A stretch of DNA of 64,000 bases from Pedomonas mirosovicensis (GTDB taxonomy: Bacteria; Pseudomonadota; Alphaproteobacteria; Sphingomonadales; Sphingomonadaceae): assembly GCF_022569295.1 (NCBI RefSeq), contig NZ_JAKFIA010000001.1, forward strand, positions 2,185,001 to 2,249,000, given 5' to 3'. A program made the position numbers and the translations under genes. A model generated the notes under the pieces. The model was not told the origin of the DNA. It searched no databases and worked only from the letters and a program-made list of their open reading frames with translations. Positions 26,123 through 35,853 of the stretch are shown one piece after another. The first letter of the stretch is position 1, and every line of letters starts with the position of its first letter.

Positions 26123-27685
26123 CTACTCCTCCGCGTCGGCCGTCACTTCGGTGCGCGGAAGGGCGGCAAGGGAGGGCGGCGCGGTGATGGGCGCATCGCC
26201 ATCGAAGGTGAGGTCGCGACCGCGCCGGTCCGGCTGGCGCACGGCCTGCTCGGAGGGCTCCAACGCCACCAGCGGCTCGGCCTGACTTTCGAACTGGAGC
26301 TCGCCGAACTTGCGGGCCTGCGGCAGCACGTTGCGCTCAAGGCTGCCGACGAAACCGTTGTACTTCCTGACCACCGTATCGACGGCCTTGCCGAGGTCGG
26401 AGACGTGGTTGCCCATGACGCGCAGGCGGTTGTAGAGGTCCTTCCCCATCTGGCCGATCAGCTCGGCCTGCTCGGCCAGCTTTTCCTGCTGCCAGACGTG
26501 GCTGACGGTGCGGGCGATGGCGATAAGGTTGGTGGGGGTGGCCAGCAGCACCCGGCGCTCGAAGGCGAAGTCCCACAGGTCCGGGTCCACTTCGAGCGCG
26601 GCGGTGACGAAATGCTCGCCGGGCACGAACATCACCACGAAATCCGCCGCCTTGCCGAACTGCCGCCAGTATTCCTTGCGGCCCAGCTGGTCCGCGTGGG
26701 TTTTGAGCGCCTTGGCGTGGGACAGCAGGTGGGCGTGGCGGGTGCCTTCGTCCGGCGCTTCGGCGGCGTCCAGAAACGCAACGAGGGAGGTCTTGGCATC
26801 CACGATCAGCTGGCGACCGCCAGGCAGGTTGATGATGGCATCGGGGCGCAGCGCGCCGTCCTCGCCTGTGTCCACATGCACTTCGGTCTGGAAGTCGACG
26901 TAAGCCGAGAGGCCCGCCATCTCCAGCACGTTGCGAAGCTGCTGCTCGCCCCAGCGGCCCCGCGCCTTGGGGCCGGACTTGAGCGCATGCACCAGCTTCT
27001 GCGTCTCCGCGCGCAGCTGGCCCTGATCGTTCAGCATGTGCTCGATCTGCTGCTTGAGGCTGCCATAGGCCTCAACGCGAGCCTTCTCCACCTCGCCCAT
27101 GCCCTTCTCGTAGCGGGCGAGCGTGTCCTTCACCGGGTTCAGCAGCGCCTCAAGCTCGGCGCGGGTCTTGGCGAGGTCCGCCGACGAGCCCTCGCGGTGG
27201 CGCTTCATCGTCTCCTCGGCCATGCGCAGGAACTGCTGCTCGTTCTGCCGCAGCGCCGTCGCGGCCAGCGCCTCGAAATCCTTCTGCAACTGCCCGCGCA
27301 CTTCCGTCAGCTGGGCGATCTGGGTGTTGATGGCCTGCTCCCGCTCCTGCGCCTGCGCCTCGATGGCGGCAAGGCGGGTTTGCAGCGCCATGCGCTCCTG
27401 CCGCTCGTGCTCCAGCGCATCGCGGGTGTCATCCATCTCCGTGGCGATCTCCTCGGCGCGGGCCTTGGCCGCCCGCTCCATCGCCTGCGCCTCGGCCAGA
27501 CGGGCGCGGGCATCGGCGGCCTCACCTGCCAGCCGGTCCTTCTCGGCGCGGAGTGCATCCCGCTCCGCCCGAAGCGCCGCCAGTTCCGCCCGGAGAGCGG
27601 ACATACCACGGCCCCACAGCAGCCAACCGGCCGCCAGCGCAAGGGCACCCCCAAAGAGTGCCAGAAGAGTCGATTCCAAGAACAT
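26123..27685 (-). CDS. rmuC: DNA recombination protein RmuC
   Basis: 520 residues. An N-terminal membrane anchor (LLALFGGALALAAGWLLWG) is followed by about 150 residues of coiled coil (RAERDALRAEKDRLAGEAAD), then the RmuC nuclease-fold domain: KGRGRWGEQQLR-type motif (here ARGRWGEQQLRNVLEMAGL), LPDAIINLPGGRQLIVDAKTSL-type core (RPDAIINLPGGRQLIVDAK), and FVPGEHFVTAAL. The C-terminal tail is variable. The family limits inversions between repeats; the biochemical activity is inferred from the restriction-endonuclease-like fold. It is convergent with the PEP-CTERM gene. Confidence 0.95.
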   Translation of the reverse strand: MFLESTLLALFGGALALAAGWLLWGRGMSALRAELAALRAERDALRAEKDRLAGEAADARARLAEAQAMERAAKARAEEIATEMDDTRDALEHERQERMALQTRLAAIEAQAQEREQAINTQIAQLTEVRGQLQKDFEALAATALRQNEQQFLRMAEETMKRHREGSSADLAKTRAELEALLNPVKDTLARYEKGMGEVEKARVEAYGSLKQQIEHMLNDQGQLRAETQKLVHALKSGPKARGRWGEQQLRNVLEMAGLSAYVDFQTEVHVDTGEDGALRPDAIINLPGGRQLIVDAKTSLVAFLDAAEAPDEGTRHAHLLSHAKALKTHADQLGRKEYWRQFGKAADFVVMFVPGEHFVTAALEVDPDLWDFAFERRVLLATPTNLIAIARTVSHVWQQEKLAEQAELIGQMGKDLYNRLRVMGNHVSDLGKAVDTVVRKYNGFVGSLERNVLPQARKFGELQFESQAEPLVALEPSEQAVRQPDRRGRDLTFDGDAPITAPPSLAALPRTEVTADAEE

Positions 27686-27873
27686 ACGCCGAACATAGGC
27701 GATATGATCGGGCCGTGAGAAGCCCCCAAAGCGCGCCTTATGGTCGAATGTTTCTAAGCCACTGCCGCAGTTTGGTTTTAAGGGTGAGCGTGCCTCCCCA
27801 AAACCGTTGAGTATATGAAACGGCCATCGTAGCCTCTCGAACGGGTGGAGCCGGGGGAAGGGAGATGCCTGTT

Positions 27874-28449
27874 ATGCAGAACAACACGACGGATTCATTG
27901 GCGATTACCGACGGGGCACCCGAGGAGCAAGGCACCGTAAGCGGCTTAGAGCCCGCTGACGCCTGGCAGCGTTTCTGGGCGCGATCGTTCGATATTTATC
28001 TGTTTACTGTTGCAGGTGTTTTCCTGGTTGCCCAAACTCCGCAAGCCTGGCTAGAGCATGAAATATTCACGACTCTCGTCGGGCAGATCATTACTGATCT
28101 CCTGTTCCTCCCGATCGCTCTGTTCCTCGACGCGATCGTATATGCCTGTTTCGGCACAACGCCGGGCAAGGCGCTGGCGGGCCTTAAACTGCTAACGACG
28201 CACGGCGATAGGTTGACTCTCAGCCAAGTCATCCGCCGTAATCTCCAAATTTATATATTCGGTCTGGGGCTCGGGCTGCCAATTATTATGCTCTACTGCC
28301 TCTGGCAGCGATACAGCGAGTTGAGCGGCTGGCAGTTCACGCGATACGATACGGCTCTGGACACGCGTGTCTGGAGCACTGGTTCAGACTGGCGAATCTT
28401 CCTGGTCGCCGTTCCAACCATCGTGCTGCATTTTGTGTCCAATATGTAA
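27874..28449 (+). CDS. RDD-family membrane protein
   Basis: 191 residues with an RDD domain: the first helix has WQRFWARSFDIYLFTVAGVFL (the R and two D/related positions of the name), followed by PGKALAGLKLLT, the family's G-K-x-x-x-G-L motif, and two further helices (IYIFGLGLGLPIIMLYCLW and FLVAVPTIVLHF). Function is unknown; some relatives act as ion transporters. ATG at 27874 is preferred over ATG at 27865 because GGAAGGGAG lies nine bases before it. Upstream (27686-27873) no gene is visible. Confidence 0.85.
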   Translation: MQNNTTDSLAITDGAPEEQGTVSGLEPADAWQRFWARSFDIYLFTVAGVFLVAQTPQAWLEHEIFTTLVGQIITDLLFLPIALFLDAIVYACFGTTPGKALAGLKLLTTHGDRLTLSQVIRRNLQIYIFGLGLGLPIIMLYCLWQRYSELSGWQFTRYDTALDTRVWSTGSDWRIFLVAVPTIVLHFVSNM

Positions 28450-28451
28450 AA

Positions 28452-28576
28452 CCGGTTGGGCACCATGGGCCTTGTGGAGCGGCCCTAAGGGGCATTCCAA
28501 TTATCCCGATAAGAAAGGGCCGCGCCCTCGGGGAAGGACACGGCCCTTTGTAACGAATAAAGGACGGGTAGGGGTC
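28452..28576. repeat. Dispersed palindromic repeat, copy D (partial)
   Basis: Between the convergent RDD gene and pheT. The core hairpin AAAGGGCCG / CGGCCCTTT (28514-28549) and the right inverted unit (TGTAACGAATAAAGGACGGG) are clear. The left unit is degenerate (TGGAGCGGCCCTAAGGGGC), and its outer TGCAGGGG hairpin is not seen. Confidence 0.65.
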
Positions 28577-31027
28577 TTACTTCTCTTTGCCGATGGTTAA
28601 AGCAGCCGAGCCTGCGACAGGGATAGAGATAGCCCCCTTAGCTTCCAAGACCACGCGTGGCACTGCTCCGATCTTCTTCCCTGCTTCAAAAATTTTCTCG
28701 GAAATTGCGAGTAGGTCCGCGTCGGTGAAGGAGGTTGCGCCCGGTTGCAGGGTGACGGCCAGCGCGATGGACTTGTGGCCGTCCTCGACGCCGGGGCCTT
28801 CGAACACGTCGAACACCTCGACGGCGGTGATGGCCTGCTTGTCCGCGCCGCGCACGGCCTGCACCAGCTTGCCGGCTTCCACGTCGGCCTTCACCACGAA
28901 GGCAAAGTCGCGGGAGACGGGCATGAGGTCGGACGGCGCATACTTGGGCCGGGCGCGCTTGACCGATTTGGGCTGCGGAATGGCGTCGAGGTAGACCTCG
29001 ACGGCGACCACCGTGCCCTTGATGTCGAGCGCCTTGGCGACCTTGGGGTGCAGCTCGCCGAAGTGGGCGAGCGGCTGGCGCGGATCGAGCCGCAGCGAGC
29101 CGGAGCGGCCGGGGTGGAACCAGGCGGGAGCGTCCGCCGTCGTCTGCACGCGGTCAACCGGTGCGCCTGCGGCTTCCAGAATGGCCAGCGCCTCGGCCTT
29201 GGCGTCGAACACGTCGAAGCCAGCAGCCTTCGCCTGCCAGTGGCGGGACTGCTTGTCGCCGGTGGCGACGAGCGCGAGGGTCGGCTTCTCGCCGTCCTTC
29301 AGGTAGCGCTTGCCCACCTCGAACAGGCGGATGGAAGTAGCGCCGCGCGCCTTGTTGCGGCCGCTCGCGGCGATGAGGCCGGGAAGCAAGCTGGGGCGCA
29401 TGACGGCCATGTCCGCCGAGATCGGGTTATCCAGCGTGAACGCACCGCCGCCGAAGGGCTCGCTTTCTGCGGGGGCGATGAAGCTCCACGTGACCGCCTC
29501 CTGATAGCCGCGGGCAGCAGCGGCGCGGCGGGCGCGGCGCTGGCGCAGCTGCATGGGGGTGGCGGTGGGGCGGGCAACGCCTTCCGCGCGCGGCAGCGGG
29601 GTGGACGGGATCTGGTCGTAGCCGACGAGGCGGAGGACTTCCTCCACAATGTCGGCCGCGCCATCCACATCCTTGCGCCACGAGGGCACGCGGATGGTCC
29701 AGTTGTTGCCCTGTTTGGCTTCGACGGTGAAGCCGAGGCGGGTGAGCACCGCTTCCTGCTGGCTTTCCTCCACGGCAACGCCGCCCAGCGTCTCGGCGCG
29801 GGAAGGAGCATAGCTGACCGTCTTGTCGAAGGCCGGGATTTCGCCCGCCTTGGTGACGGTGGAGGCTTCGCCGCCGCACAGGTCCAGCACCATGGCGGTC
29901 GCCAGTTCCATGCCGGGCTCGATGAAGGCGGGGTCGATGCCGCGCTCGAAGCGGGCGCGGGCGTCGGAGGTGAGGCCGAGCTTGCGCCCCGTCACACCGA
30001 TGCGGACCGGATCGAAGGCGGCGCACTCGATCACCACGTCCGTGGTGGTCTCGGTGCAGCCGGACTCCTCCCCGCCCATGATACCGCCAAGGCCGTGCGC
30101 CTTCGCATCGTCGGCGATGACGACCATGGTCTCATCGAGCGTGTAGGTCTTGCCGTTGAGCGCCAGCAGTTCCTCGCCCGGCTTGCCCTTGCGGGCGGTA
30201 AGGCCCCCGGTGAGCTTGGCCAGGTCATAGACGTGGAGCGGGCGGCCCCGGTCGATCATAATGTACTGGGTGATGTCGACGAGTGCCGAGATGGGGCGCA
30301 GGCCGATGGCGTTCAGGCGGCGGGCCAGCCATTCGGGCGACGGGCCGTTTTTCACACCCCGCACGAGGCGGCCGAGGAACACCGGGCAGCCTTCCGCATC
30401 TTCCACGCGGATGGGCACCGGGTTCTCGAACGTAGCAGCCACCGGTTCGACGGCGGGCGTCTTGAGGGTGCCGAGGCCAGCGGCAGCGAGGTCGCGGGCG
30501 ACGCCGGCAACGCCAAGGCAGTCCTGCCGGTTGGGGGTGATGGCGATCTCGATAACCGGGTCGTTGAGGCCCAGCCACTCGACGTAAGACGTGCCGACCG
30601 GCGCGTCCTGGGGCAGGTCGAGAATGCCGTCGCTCTCTTCCGACAGTTCCAGCTCGCGCCCCGAGCACATCATGCCCCGGCTCTCGACGCCGCGAATGGC
30701 GGAGATTTTCAGCGTAACATCCAGCCCCGGCACATAAGCGCCCGGCGGGCCGAACACGGCCTTCATGCCCGCGCGCGCGTTGGGCGCACCGCAGACGACC
30801 TGCACGGGTTCGCCCGCGCCGATGTCCACCTTGCAGACACGCAGCTTGTCCGCGTTCGGGTGCTTTTCGGCTTCCAAAATGTGGGCGATGGTGAACGGGG
30901 CCAGCTTGTCCGCCGGGTTCTCGACGCCTTCCACTTCCAGCCCCAGCCGCACGAGGGCGGTGGTGATCTCTTCCAGCGTTGCGGTGGTGTCGAGGTGGTC
31001 TTTCAGCCACGAAAGGGTGAATTTCAT
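28577..31027 (-). CDS. pheT: Phenylalanyl-tRNA synthetase beta subunit
   Basis: 816 residues, normal for the bacterial beta subunit. Domains in order: N-terminal tRNA-binding EMAP-like domain (around [23 protein letters not shown]-type), B3/B4 editing domain ([20 protein letters not shown] followed by [20 protein letters not shown]), B5 domain, catalytic-like core, and a C-terminal FDX-ACB anticodon-binding domain ([20 protein letters not shown]). ATG at 31027 overlaps the pheS stop by ATGA, so it is translationally coupled to pheS. Confidence 0.97.
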   Translation of the reverse strand: MKFTLSWLKDHLDTTATLEEITTALVRLGLEVEGVENPADKLAPFTIAHILEAEKHPNADKLRVCKVDIGAGEPVQVVCGAPNARAGMKAVFGPPGAYVPGLDVTLKISAIRGVESRGMMCSGRELELSEESDGILDLPQDAPVGTSYVEWLGLNDPVIEIAITPNRQDCLGVAGVARDLAAAGLGTLKTPAVEPVAATFENPVPIRVEDAEGCPVFLGRLVRGVKNGPSPEWLARRLNAIGLRPISALVDITQYIMIDRGRPLHVYDLAKLTGGLTARKGKPGEELLALNGKTYTLDETMVVIADDAKAHGLGGIMGGEESGCTETTTDVVIECAAFDPVRIGVTGRKLGLTSDARARFERGIDPAFIEPGMELATAMVLDLCGGEASTVTKAGEIPAFDKTVSYAPSRAETLGGVAVEESQQEAVLTRLGFTVEAKQGNNWTIRVPSWRKDVDGAADIVEEVLRLVGYDQIPSTPLPRAEGVARPTATPMQLRQRRARRAAAARGYQEAVTWSFIAPAESEPFGGGAFTLDNPISADMAVMRPSLLPGLIAASGRNKARGATSIRLFEVGKRYLKDGEKPTLALVATGDKQSRHWQAKAAGFDVFDAKAEALAILEAAGAPVDRVQTTADAPAWFHPGRSGSLRLDPRQPLAHFGELHPKVAKALDIKGTVVAVEVYLDAIPQPKSVKRARPKYAPSDLMPVSRDFAFVVKADVEAGKLVQAVRGADKQAITAVEVFDVFEGPGVEDGHKSIALAVTLQPGATSFTDADLLAISEKIFEAGKKIGAVPRVVLEAKGAISIPVAGSAALTIGKEK

Positions 31028-32143
31028 GCGCCCACTCCTCCCGAGAGCGTCGGGACGTCAAGGAAACTGAAGCCGTAGTGCTTGAGCCAGCGAAGGTCTG
31101 CGTCGAAGAAGGCGCGCAGGTCGGTCATGCCGTACTTGAGCATGGCCAGGCGGTCGATGCCGCAGCCGAAGGCGAAGCCCTGCCACTCGGCGGGATCGAG
31201 GCCGCAGTATTCCAGCACGCGGTTGTTGACCATGCCGCACCCTAAAATTTCCAGCCAGTCGCTGCCCTCGCCCACCTTCAGCTCGCCATTGCCCCACTGG
31301 CACTGCACGTCCACCTCGGCCGAAGGCTCGGTGAACGGGAAGTAGCTGGGGCGCAGCCGCATGGTGACGTTATCGACCTCGAAGAAGGCCTTCACGAAGG
31401 TCTCCAGCGTCCACTTGAGGTGGCCCATGTGGATGCCCTTGCCGATCACCAGCCCTTCCACCTGATGGAACATGGGGGGTGTGGGTGGCGTCCGAATCCG
31501 AACGGTAGACCCGGCCCGGCGCGATGACGCGGATGATGTCCTGCGTGCCGTCCGCCTTCAGCTTGCCGGATTTCAGCGCCTCGGCCACATCGACCATGGT
31601 GCGGACCTGCACCGGCGAGGTGTGGGTGCGGAGCACCAGCCGCTCGCCCGTCTCGTCCTCCGGGAAGTAGAAGGTGTCGTGCATGGCGCGGGCCGGATGC
31701 TCCGGCGGAATGTTGAGCGCGGTGAAATTGTGCCAGTCGGTCTCGATCTCCGGGCCTTCCGCCACGGAGAAGCCGAGGTCAGCGAAGATCTCGGTCAGCT
31801 CGTCCATCACCTGCGAGATCGGGTGGATGGAGCCCTTGGGGCTTGCTGGCGGCATGAGGGTCACATCGCTGCGCTCGGCGGCAAGCCTCGCGTTCAGCGC
31901 CGCTTCCTCCAGCGCCGCCTTGCGATCGCTGAGCAGGTTCGTCACCCGCTCGCGCAGGCCGTTGAATAGCGGGCCCTGCACCTGCCGCTCTTCCGGGCTG
32001 AGTTTGCCCAGCGTTTTCAAAAGCGCGGTGACGCTGCCCGACTTGCCGAGCGCCCTGACCCGCACATCCTCAATCTCCTGAAGCGTCGCGGCCGCGCCAA
32101 TGGCCGCCGTCAACTCCGCTTCCAATGCTGCAATATCGGTCAT
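31024..32143 (-). CDS. pheS: Phenylalanyl-tRNA synthetase alpha subunit, frameshifted as sequenced
   Basis: The N-terminal part starts at ATG 32143 ([11 protein letters not shown]) with a coiled-coil arm and the start of the class II core ([30 protein letters not shown]) up to [13 protein letters not shown]. The rest, [20 protein letters not shown] to the motif-3 region [16 protein letters not shown], is in another frame. The break is a run of six C on the coding strand (31474-31479). Removing one C gives [10 protein letters not shown], exactly the family sequence, and about 372 residues. The gene is essential, so an assembly error is the simplest reading. It is coupled to pheT by an ATGA overlap. 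Confidence 0.93.
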
Positions 32144-32271
32144 CGAATTCCTGCCGAAGCGATGGGGTTCGAACCCGAGCGCGCTATGCCGCCCGTCGAA
32201 GCGCCCTCCATAAGGCAAAAAGCCGCCAGAGCGCAAACATACTGGCAAGGCTATGGGGTAAATGTTTAGCA

Positions 32272-32420
32272 TTCGCAGGGGGATCTATAATCCCCCTGCA
32301 CCCCCTGTTCGTATTGGGGCGTACCCGGTCAAACCCGTGTGCGACCCTTTAACCTTCAGATTGAATACGGCCGCGCCCCACATCACACGCACGGCCCTAT
32401 GAACCCAAGGGGTGTGGGGA
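32272..32420. repeat. Dispersed palindromic repeat, copy E
   Basis: In the 453-base gap between pheS and rplT. Left hairpin GCAGGGGGA / TCCCCCTGC (32274-32299), then ACCCCCTGTTCGTATTGGGG. The core and right arm are decayed (ATACGGCCGCGCCCC, ACGGCCCTATGAACCCAAGGGG); the outer right hairpin is lost. The rest of the gap up to 32537 shows nothing else. Confidence 0.7.
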
Positions 32421-32537
32421 TGAGTCTTTGGTTGGTCGCACTTTCTTAACCGCAGGGCATTCGCCCTGCTCGAAAGCTGCTCCGAGACCCCACGAAGAGC
32501 CCGCCGCAGGCGGCCCGAAGGGCATGAAGAAGCCTCA

Positions 32538-32570
32538 GAAACACAAAAGGGGCCCCGCGAGGGACCCCTT
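32538..32570 (-). terminator. Rho-independent terminator of rpmI-rplT
   Basis: On the minus strand: stem AAGGGGTCCC / GGGGCCCCTT with a TCGC loop, then TTTGTGTTT. It begins about 27 bases after the rplT stop. Confidence 0.85.
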
Positions 32571-32596
32571 CTGCGTATCCGGTATGACCGAAAGGC

Positions 32597-32953
32597 TTAG
32601 GCCAGAGCGGCCTGGGCCTTCTGAACCAGAGCCTTGAAGCTCTCCGGCTCGCGGACGGCGATGTCGGCCAGGACCTTGCGATCCAGTTCGATGCCGGCCT
32701 TGTTCAGGCCGTTGATGAACTGACCATAGGTGAAGCCGAGTTCGCGGCAGCCAGCGTTGATGCGCTGGATCCACAGAGCGCGGAAGTTGCGCTTCTTGGC
32801 CTTGCGGTCGCGGTAGGCGTACTGGCCAGCCTTTTCGACGGCCTGACGAGCGACCTTGATGGTATTCTTGCGACGGCCGTAATAGCCCTTCGCCTGTTCC
32901 AGAACCCGCTTGTGGCGAGCGCGGGCGGTAACGCCCCTCTTAACACGTGCCAT
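32597..32953 (-). CDS. rplT: 50S ribosomal protein L20
   Basis: 118 residues, standard length. Seen: basic N-terminus [20 protein letters not shown], then [20 protein letters not shown], and the globular [33 protein letters not shown] precedes ATG at 32953. It follows rpmI on the same strand. L20 can repress its own operon in other bacteria; no leader pseudoknot was identified here. Confidence 0.97.
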   Translation of the reverse strand: MARVKRGVTARARHKRVLEQAKGYYGRRKNTIKVARQAVEKAGQYAYRDRKAKKRNFRALWIQRINAGCRELGFTYGQFINGLNKAGIELDRKVLADIAVREPESFKALVQKAQAALA

Positions 32954-32974
32954 GTCAGATCTCCTTCGCTGGCC

Positions 32975-33179
32975 TTATGCGAGCCCGTAGGGCGCCCACT
33001 TCTTGATCGTGCGCGCGTTCGCGTCCGAAATGATCGCGGTGCCGCGATCTCTGACGGATCTGCTTGGGCGTGCGCTTGATCATGCCGTGGCGCTTGCCGA
33101 CCTGGCCGTGCTTGATCTTTCCCGAAGCGGTCATCTTGAAGCGCTTCTTGACGCCGCTCTTTGTCTTCAGCTTGGGCAT
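32975..33179 (-). CDS. rpmI: 50S ribosomal protein L35, frameshifted as sequenced
   Basis: The frame from ATG 33179 reads [20 protein letters not shown] through [16 protein letters not shown], a standard L35 start. It then drifts into a non-family tail ending at 32955. In the neighbouring frame the authentic C-terminus is intact: [20 protein letters not shown] then GLA and a TAA at 32975-32977. One extra base at about 33047-33053 explains the break. Corrected length is 67 residues, exactly the family's. The corrected stop leaves room for the rplT Shine-Dalgarno. AAGGAGG precedes the start. Confidence 0.9.
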
Positions 33180-33359
33180 TTTGCCTACCTCCTTATGCGG
33201 CCACGAAAACCGCTTAGGTTCGCATTACGGATCGCCACGGCAGCCCATATGAGCCGGGCGGTCCCACTCGAAGGTTGCGGCTATACACGCGAGGCCGGGC
33301 AATGGCAAGGCCAAGCCGCCCCCGGCGCTGCCTTTTCTCGCAAGCCGCCGACCTTATCC

Positions 33360-33635
33360 TTAACGGCGGCGCTGGCCGCCACGCATGGGCGGGCGCGGCC
33401 CCATGGGCGCGCCGGAATCCTTGTGGCGGTAGATCAGGCGGCCCTTCTCCAGATCATAGGGGGACATCTCGACGGTCACCCGGTCTCCGGCGAGGGTCTT
33501 GATCCGGTTCTTCTTCATCTTGCCTGCCGTATAGGCAATGATGATGTGACCGGATTCAAGCTGCACCCGAAACCGGGCATCCGGCAGAACCTCCAGCACA
33601 ACGCCCTCGAAGGGGATCATTTCTTCCTTGGCCAT
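33360..33635 (-). CDS. infA: Translation initiation factor IF-1
   Basis: 91 residues: an S1/OB-fold core ([20 protein letters not shown], then [39 protein letters not shown]) with the usual end GRLIYRHK, plus a basic Gly/Pro/Arg-rich extension of about 18 residues ([16 protein letters not shown]) that is frequent in alphaproteobacteria. IF-1 occupies the A site during initiation. GAAAGGAGAG lies just before the ATG at 33635. It is preceded by a gene-free, GC-rich stretch. Confidence 0.95.
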   Translation of the reverse strand: MAKEEMIPFEGVVLEVLPDARFRVQLESGHIIIAYTAGKMKKNRIKTLAGDRVTVEMSPYDLEKGRLIYRHKDSGAPMGPRPPMRGGQRRR

Positions 33636-33984
33636 GGCCGGACTCTCCTTTCACTCCTAACGCCTCACAGCCGAAAATTCGCCGCCGTGGAAACGCACGG
33701 CGACGGCGGGAGCCCCGATCCGCCTTGAGCGGACCGGAACTCCCGGGCTCTTGAATGCCGCATTCTTCAGGCCGCAGCCGACGCTGGAGCCGACGTTGAA
33801 GCCGGCCAGGGAGGCTGCCCGAAAATGCGCCAAGGCGGACGACCCAAGGCCATTCGCTTGGGACCACCCGCTTGCGCGAAGGCCAGACAGGGCTGGCCAA
33901 CTGCACCTCGGAAGGCCGGATACCTGCCTTCCGCGCCCCCGGCCAGGCTCGGCCAGCCGGGGACCATGTTCCAGGGAGCCGCTC
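33636..33984. other. Gene-free GC-rich gap between infA and the cold-shock gene
   Basis: No supported reading frame. Two stems can be folded on the minus strand just after the cold-shock stop: one pairing CCCCGGC with GGCCGGGG (about 33953-33985) and one pairing GGAAGGC with GCCTTCC (about 33917-33940). No T tract follows them. These may end the cold-shock transcript or structure its 3' end. Confidence 0.4.
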
Positions 33985-34197
33985 TTAGTCGGCCGCCTGC
34001 AAATTCACAGCGGACGACTTGCGCGAGCGCGGGTCCGTCTGCACCTCGAAGGACAGCTTCTGCCCTTCCACCAGGCTCCTCATGCCGGCCCGCTCGACAG
34101 CGGTGGCGTGAACGAACACGTCGTTGCCGCCCTCTTCCGGCTGAATGAAACCGTAACCTTTGGTACCATTATACCACTTAACGGTGCCGATAATCAT
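33985..34197 (-). CDS. Cold-shock domain protein (CspA family)
   Basis: 70 residues, one cold-shock domain: [20 protein letters not shown] containing RNP1 (KGYGFI) and [10 protein letters not shown] containing RNP2. It binds single-stranded RNA or DNA and melts mRNA structure. ATG at 34197 (preceded by GAAAGGACGACTT) is preferred over an upstream start at 34212 that would add KGRL-type residues. The upstream 275 bases hold no gene and may be a structured leader, as is usual for csp messages. Confidence 0.93.
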   Translation of the reverse strand: MIIGTVKWYNGTKGYGFIQPEEGGNDVFVHATAVERAGMRSLVEGQKLSFEVQTDPRSRKSSAVNLQAAD

Positions 34198-34472
34198 AAG
34201 TCGTCCTTTCAAAAGAAGCTCGAAAACAGAAACGAGGCTTGAGAGCGCAACAACGCGACGCAGTAAGGTCAGCCAGAATCAAGGAAGAGATAAAGCGACC
34301 CCACACCCAACCAAGCTGGGCGCGACGGAAGAAACCAATCTGGGCCAAGCAACCAGCACTCTGGCTATGCCTGTCAAATGCGGCATTAGCAAGACAATAC
34401 CGCGCGCCCGCCGGCCCGGCCGCAGCGGCAAATCCCTGATATCAGATCCATGCCAGACGAAGGGCCGCGCGC
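34198..34472. other. Gene-free leader region upstream of the cold-shock gene
   Basis: No gene is seen. On the minus strand a TTGACA occurs at 34372-34377, but no convincing -10 lies 16-18 bases on, so a promoter is only possible. The sequence next to the start is A-rich (34200-34320), in keeping with a long 5' leader. Confidence 0.35.
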
Positions 34473-34886
34473 TCAGCCGTCTTCCTCGCCAAGCGGCTGG
34501 CCGTAGCTGAATTCAACGACCGCGCCATCGGGATCATAAACGCCGCAATAGGTGCCGACGGGAGAAGGTTCCTGCCGGACCGGCCAGGCGAGCCGCCCAT
34601 CCCGCGCCGCCCGCGCGGCGATGGCCTCCACCTCCCTGCGGCTGTCGACCGCGATGCCGATATGGCTGAAATCCTGCGGCGGCTGCTCCCGCCCCTGCCC
34701 GCCGGGCAGAAGCACGATCACGAAGCGGTGGTCCTGTCCCTTGGCCGCCATCCACACTACGCGCGCGCCGTTCTTCCCGGTCGGGCGCTCGTGGGCGACA
34801 TGAAGGCCGCAATAGTCCCGGTAGAAGGCGAGGCTCGCCTCAAGGTCGCGGACATGCAGCGCCACATGGGTGAGCTTTTTGGCCAT
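34473..34886 (-). CDS. VOC-family (glyoxalase-like) protein
   Basis: 137 residues with two beta-alpha-beta-beta-beta modules typical of the vicinal oxygen chelate fold. First module: THVALHVRDLEASLAFYRDY, with candidate metal-binding histidine. Second: FSHIGIAVDSRREVEAIAAR to GTYCGVYDPDGAVVEFSYG, with the usual DPDG turn and a terminal glutamate ligand. The substrate is unknown. ATG at 34886 starts the fold; the longer frame is a shadow of hisN. It lies 65 bases after hisN on the same strand. Confidence 0.85.
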   Translation of the reverse strand: MAKKLTHVALHVRDLEASLAFYRDYCGLHVAHERPTGKNGARVVWMAAKGQDHRFVIVLLPGGQGREQPPQDFSHIGIAVDSRREVEAIAARAARDGRLAWPVRQEPSPVGTYCGVYDPDGAVVEFSYGQPLGEEDG

Positions 34887-34951
34887 GGGCCTAATGTAAG
34901 GCGGCCCGGCCGCCACACCAACCCACGGCCCGCAGGGATCAAGCCCGGCGG

Positions 34952-35740
34952 CTACTTGACCGCATAGCCGAGGATGGCCTCCAGCATCCGGGGATCGCCG
35001 CAGGCGATGACCTTGCCGTCGCTGCTGGCGGTGAGCGGATGGCCCTGCCAATCCCGCATCACGCCGCCCGCGCCCTCGACCACCGGCACCAGCGCGGCAA
35101 AGTCGTAAAGCTTCAGGTTGGATTCGATCACCATGTCGATGAAGCCGGAGGCAAGCAGGCCGTAGTTGTAGCAGTCCCCGCCCCAGACGGTGGCGCGGGC
35201 CTGTTTGCGGAAGGTCTCGAACACGGCCAGCTCATCGGGGTTCAGAAGCTCGGGCGCGGTCGTTGCCAGCACCGCCGAGGACAGGCCATCGCAGGACCGC
35301 GTGGTGGTGGGCGCGTTGTTGAACCAGGTGATCTGGCCCTTCACGCCGATCCAGCGGTCCCCGGTGATCGGCTGATCGATGATGCCGACGACCGGCAGCC
35401 CCTGATACAGCAGCGCAATCAGCGTGCCGAAGATGGGCCGGCCGGTCATGAAGGACTTGGTGCCGTCGATGGGGTCGATCACCCACACCCAGTCCGCCCC
35501 TTCCCGCTCGTTGCCGTATTCCTCCCCGATGATGCCATCCTCGGGGCGGTGCTGGTTGATGAGCGCCCGCATGGCGGCCTCGGCCTCCCGATCCGCCACG
35601 GTGACCGGCGAGGCATCGGCCTTGATGTCGATATCAATGGGCGCGCGGAAATACCGGCGCAGCACCGGCCGGGCGGCATCCGCCAGCGAAACGGCGAAAT
35701 CAACAATGTCCTGCGGCACCAAAACGATGGGGTCTGACAC
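34952..35740 (-). CDS. hisN: Histidinol-phosphatase (inositol monophosphatase fold)
   Basis: 262 residues of the Mg-dependent FIG/IMPase superfamily. Metal ligands: GEEYGNE, then the signature WVIDPIDGTKSFMTGRPIFG, and the C-terminal WGGDCYNYGLLASGFIDMVI. The FMTGRP and WGGDCYNY versions are characteristic of the HisN histidinol-phosphatase group of alphaproteobacteria rather than SuhB. It would supply the penultimate dephosphorylation in histidine synthesis; other his genes are absent here. No Sec signal was seen, so it is cytosolic. Confidence 0.85.
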   Translation of the reverse strand: MSDPIVLVPQDIVDFAVSLADAARPVLRRYFRAPIDIDIKADASPVTVADREAEAAMRALINQHRPEDGIIGEEYGNEREGADWVWVIDPIDGTKSFMTGRPIFGTLIALLYQGLPVVGIIDQPITGDRWIGVKGQITWFNNAPTTTRSCDGLSSAVLATTAPELLNPDELAVFETFRKQARATVWGGDCYNYGLLASGFIDMVIESNLKLYDFAALVPVVEGAGGVMRDWQGHPLTASSDGKVIACGDPRMLEAILGYAVK

Positions 35741-35853
35741 GCTTCTCCGCCCTTCCCTTGCCGGTAAAATATATCGACCCTCTATTCATGCCAGAGCCGC
35801 AACCGTCAAGTATGGCGGGCGAAACACAGGGCGGGGCGCGAATTACAGGACTT

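Noticed and set aside
31474-31479. Programmed ribosomal frameshift in pheS
   Set aside because: No heptameric slippery site with downstream pseudoknot is evident; the C run next to two other single-base breaks favours an assembly error.
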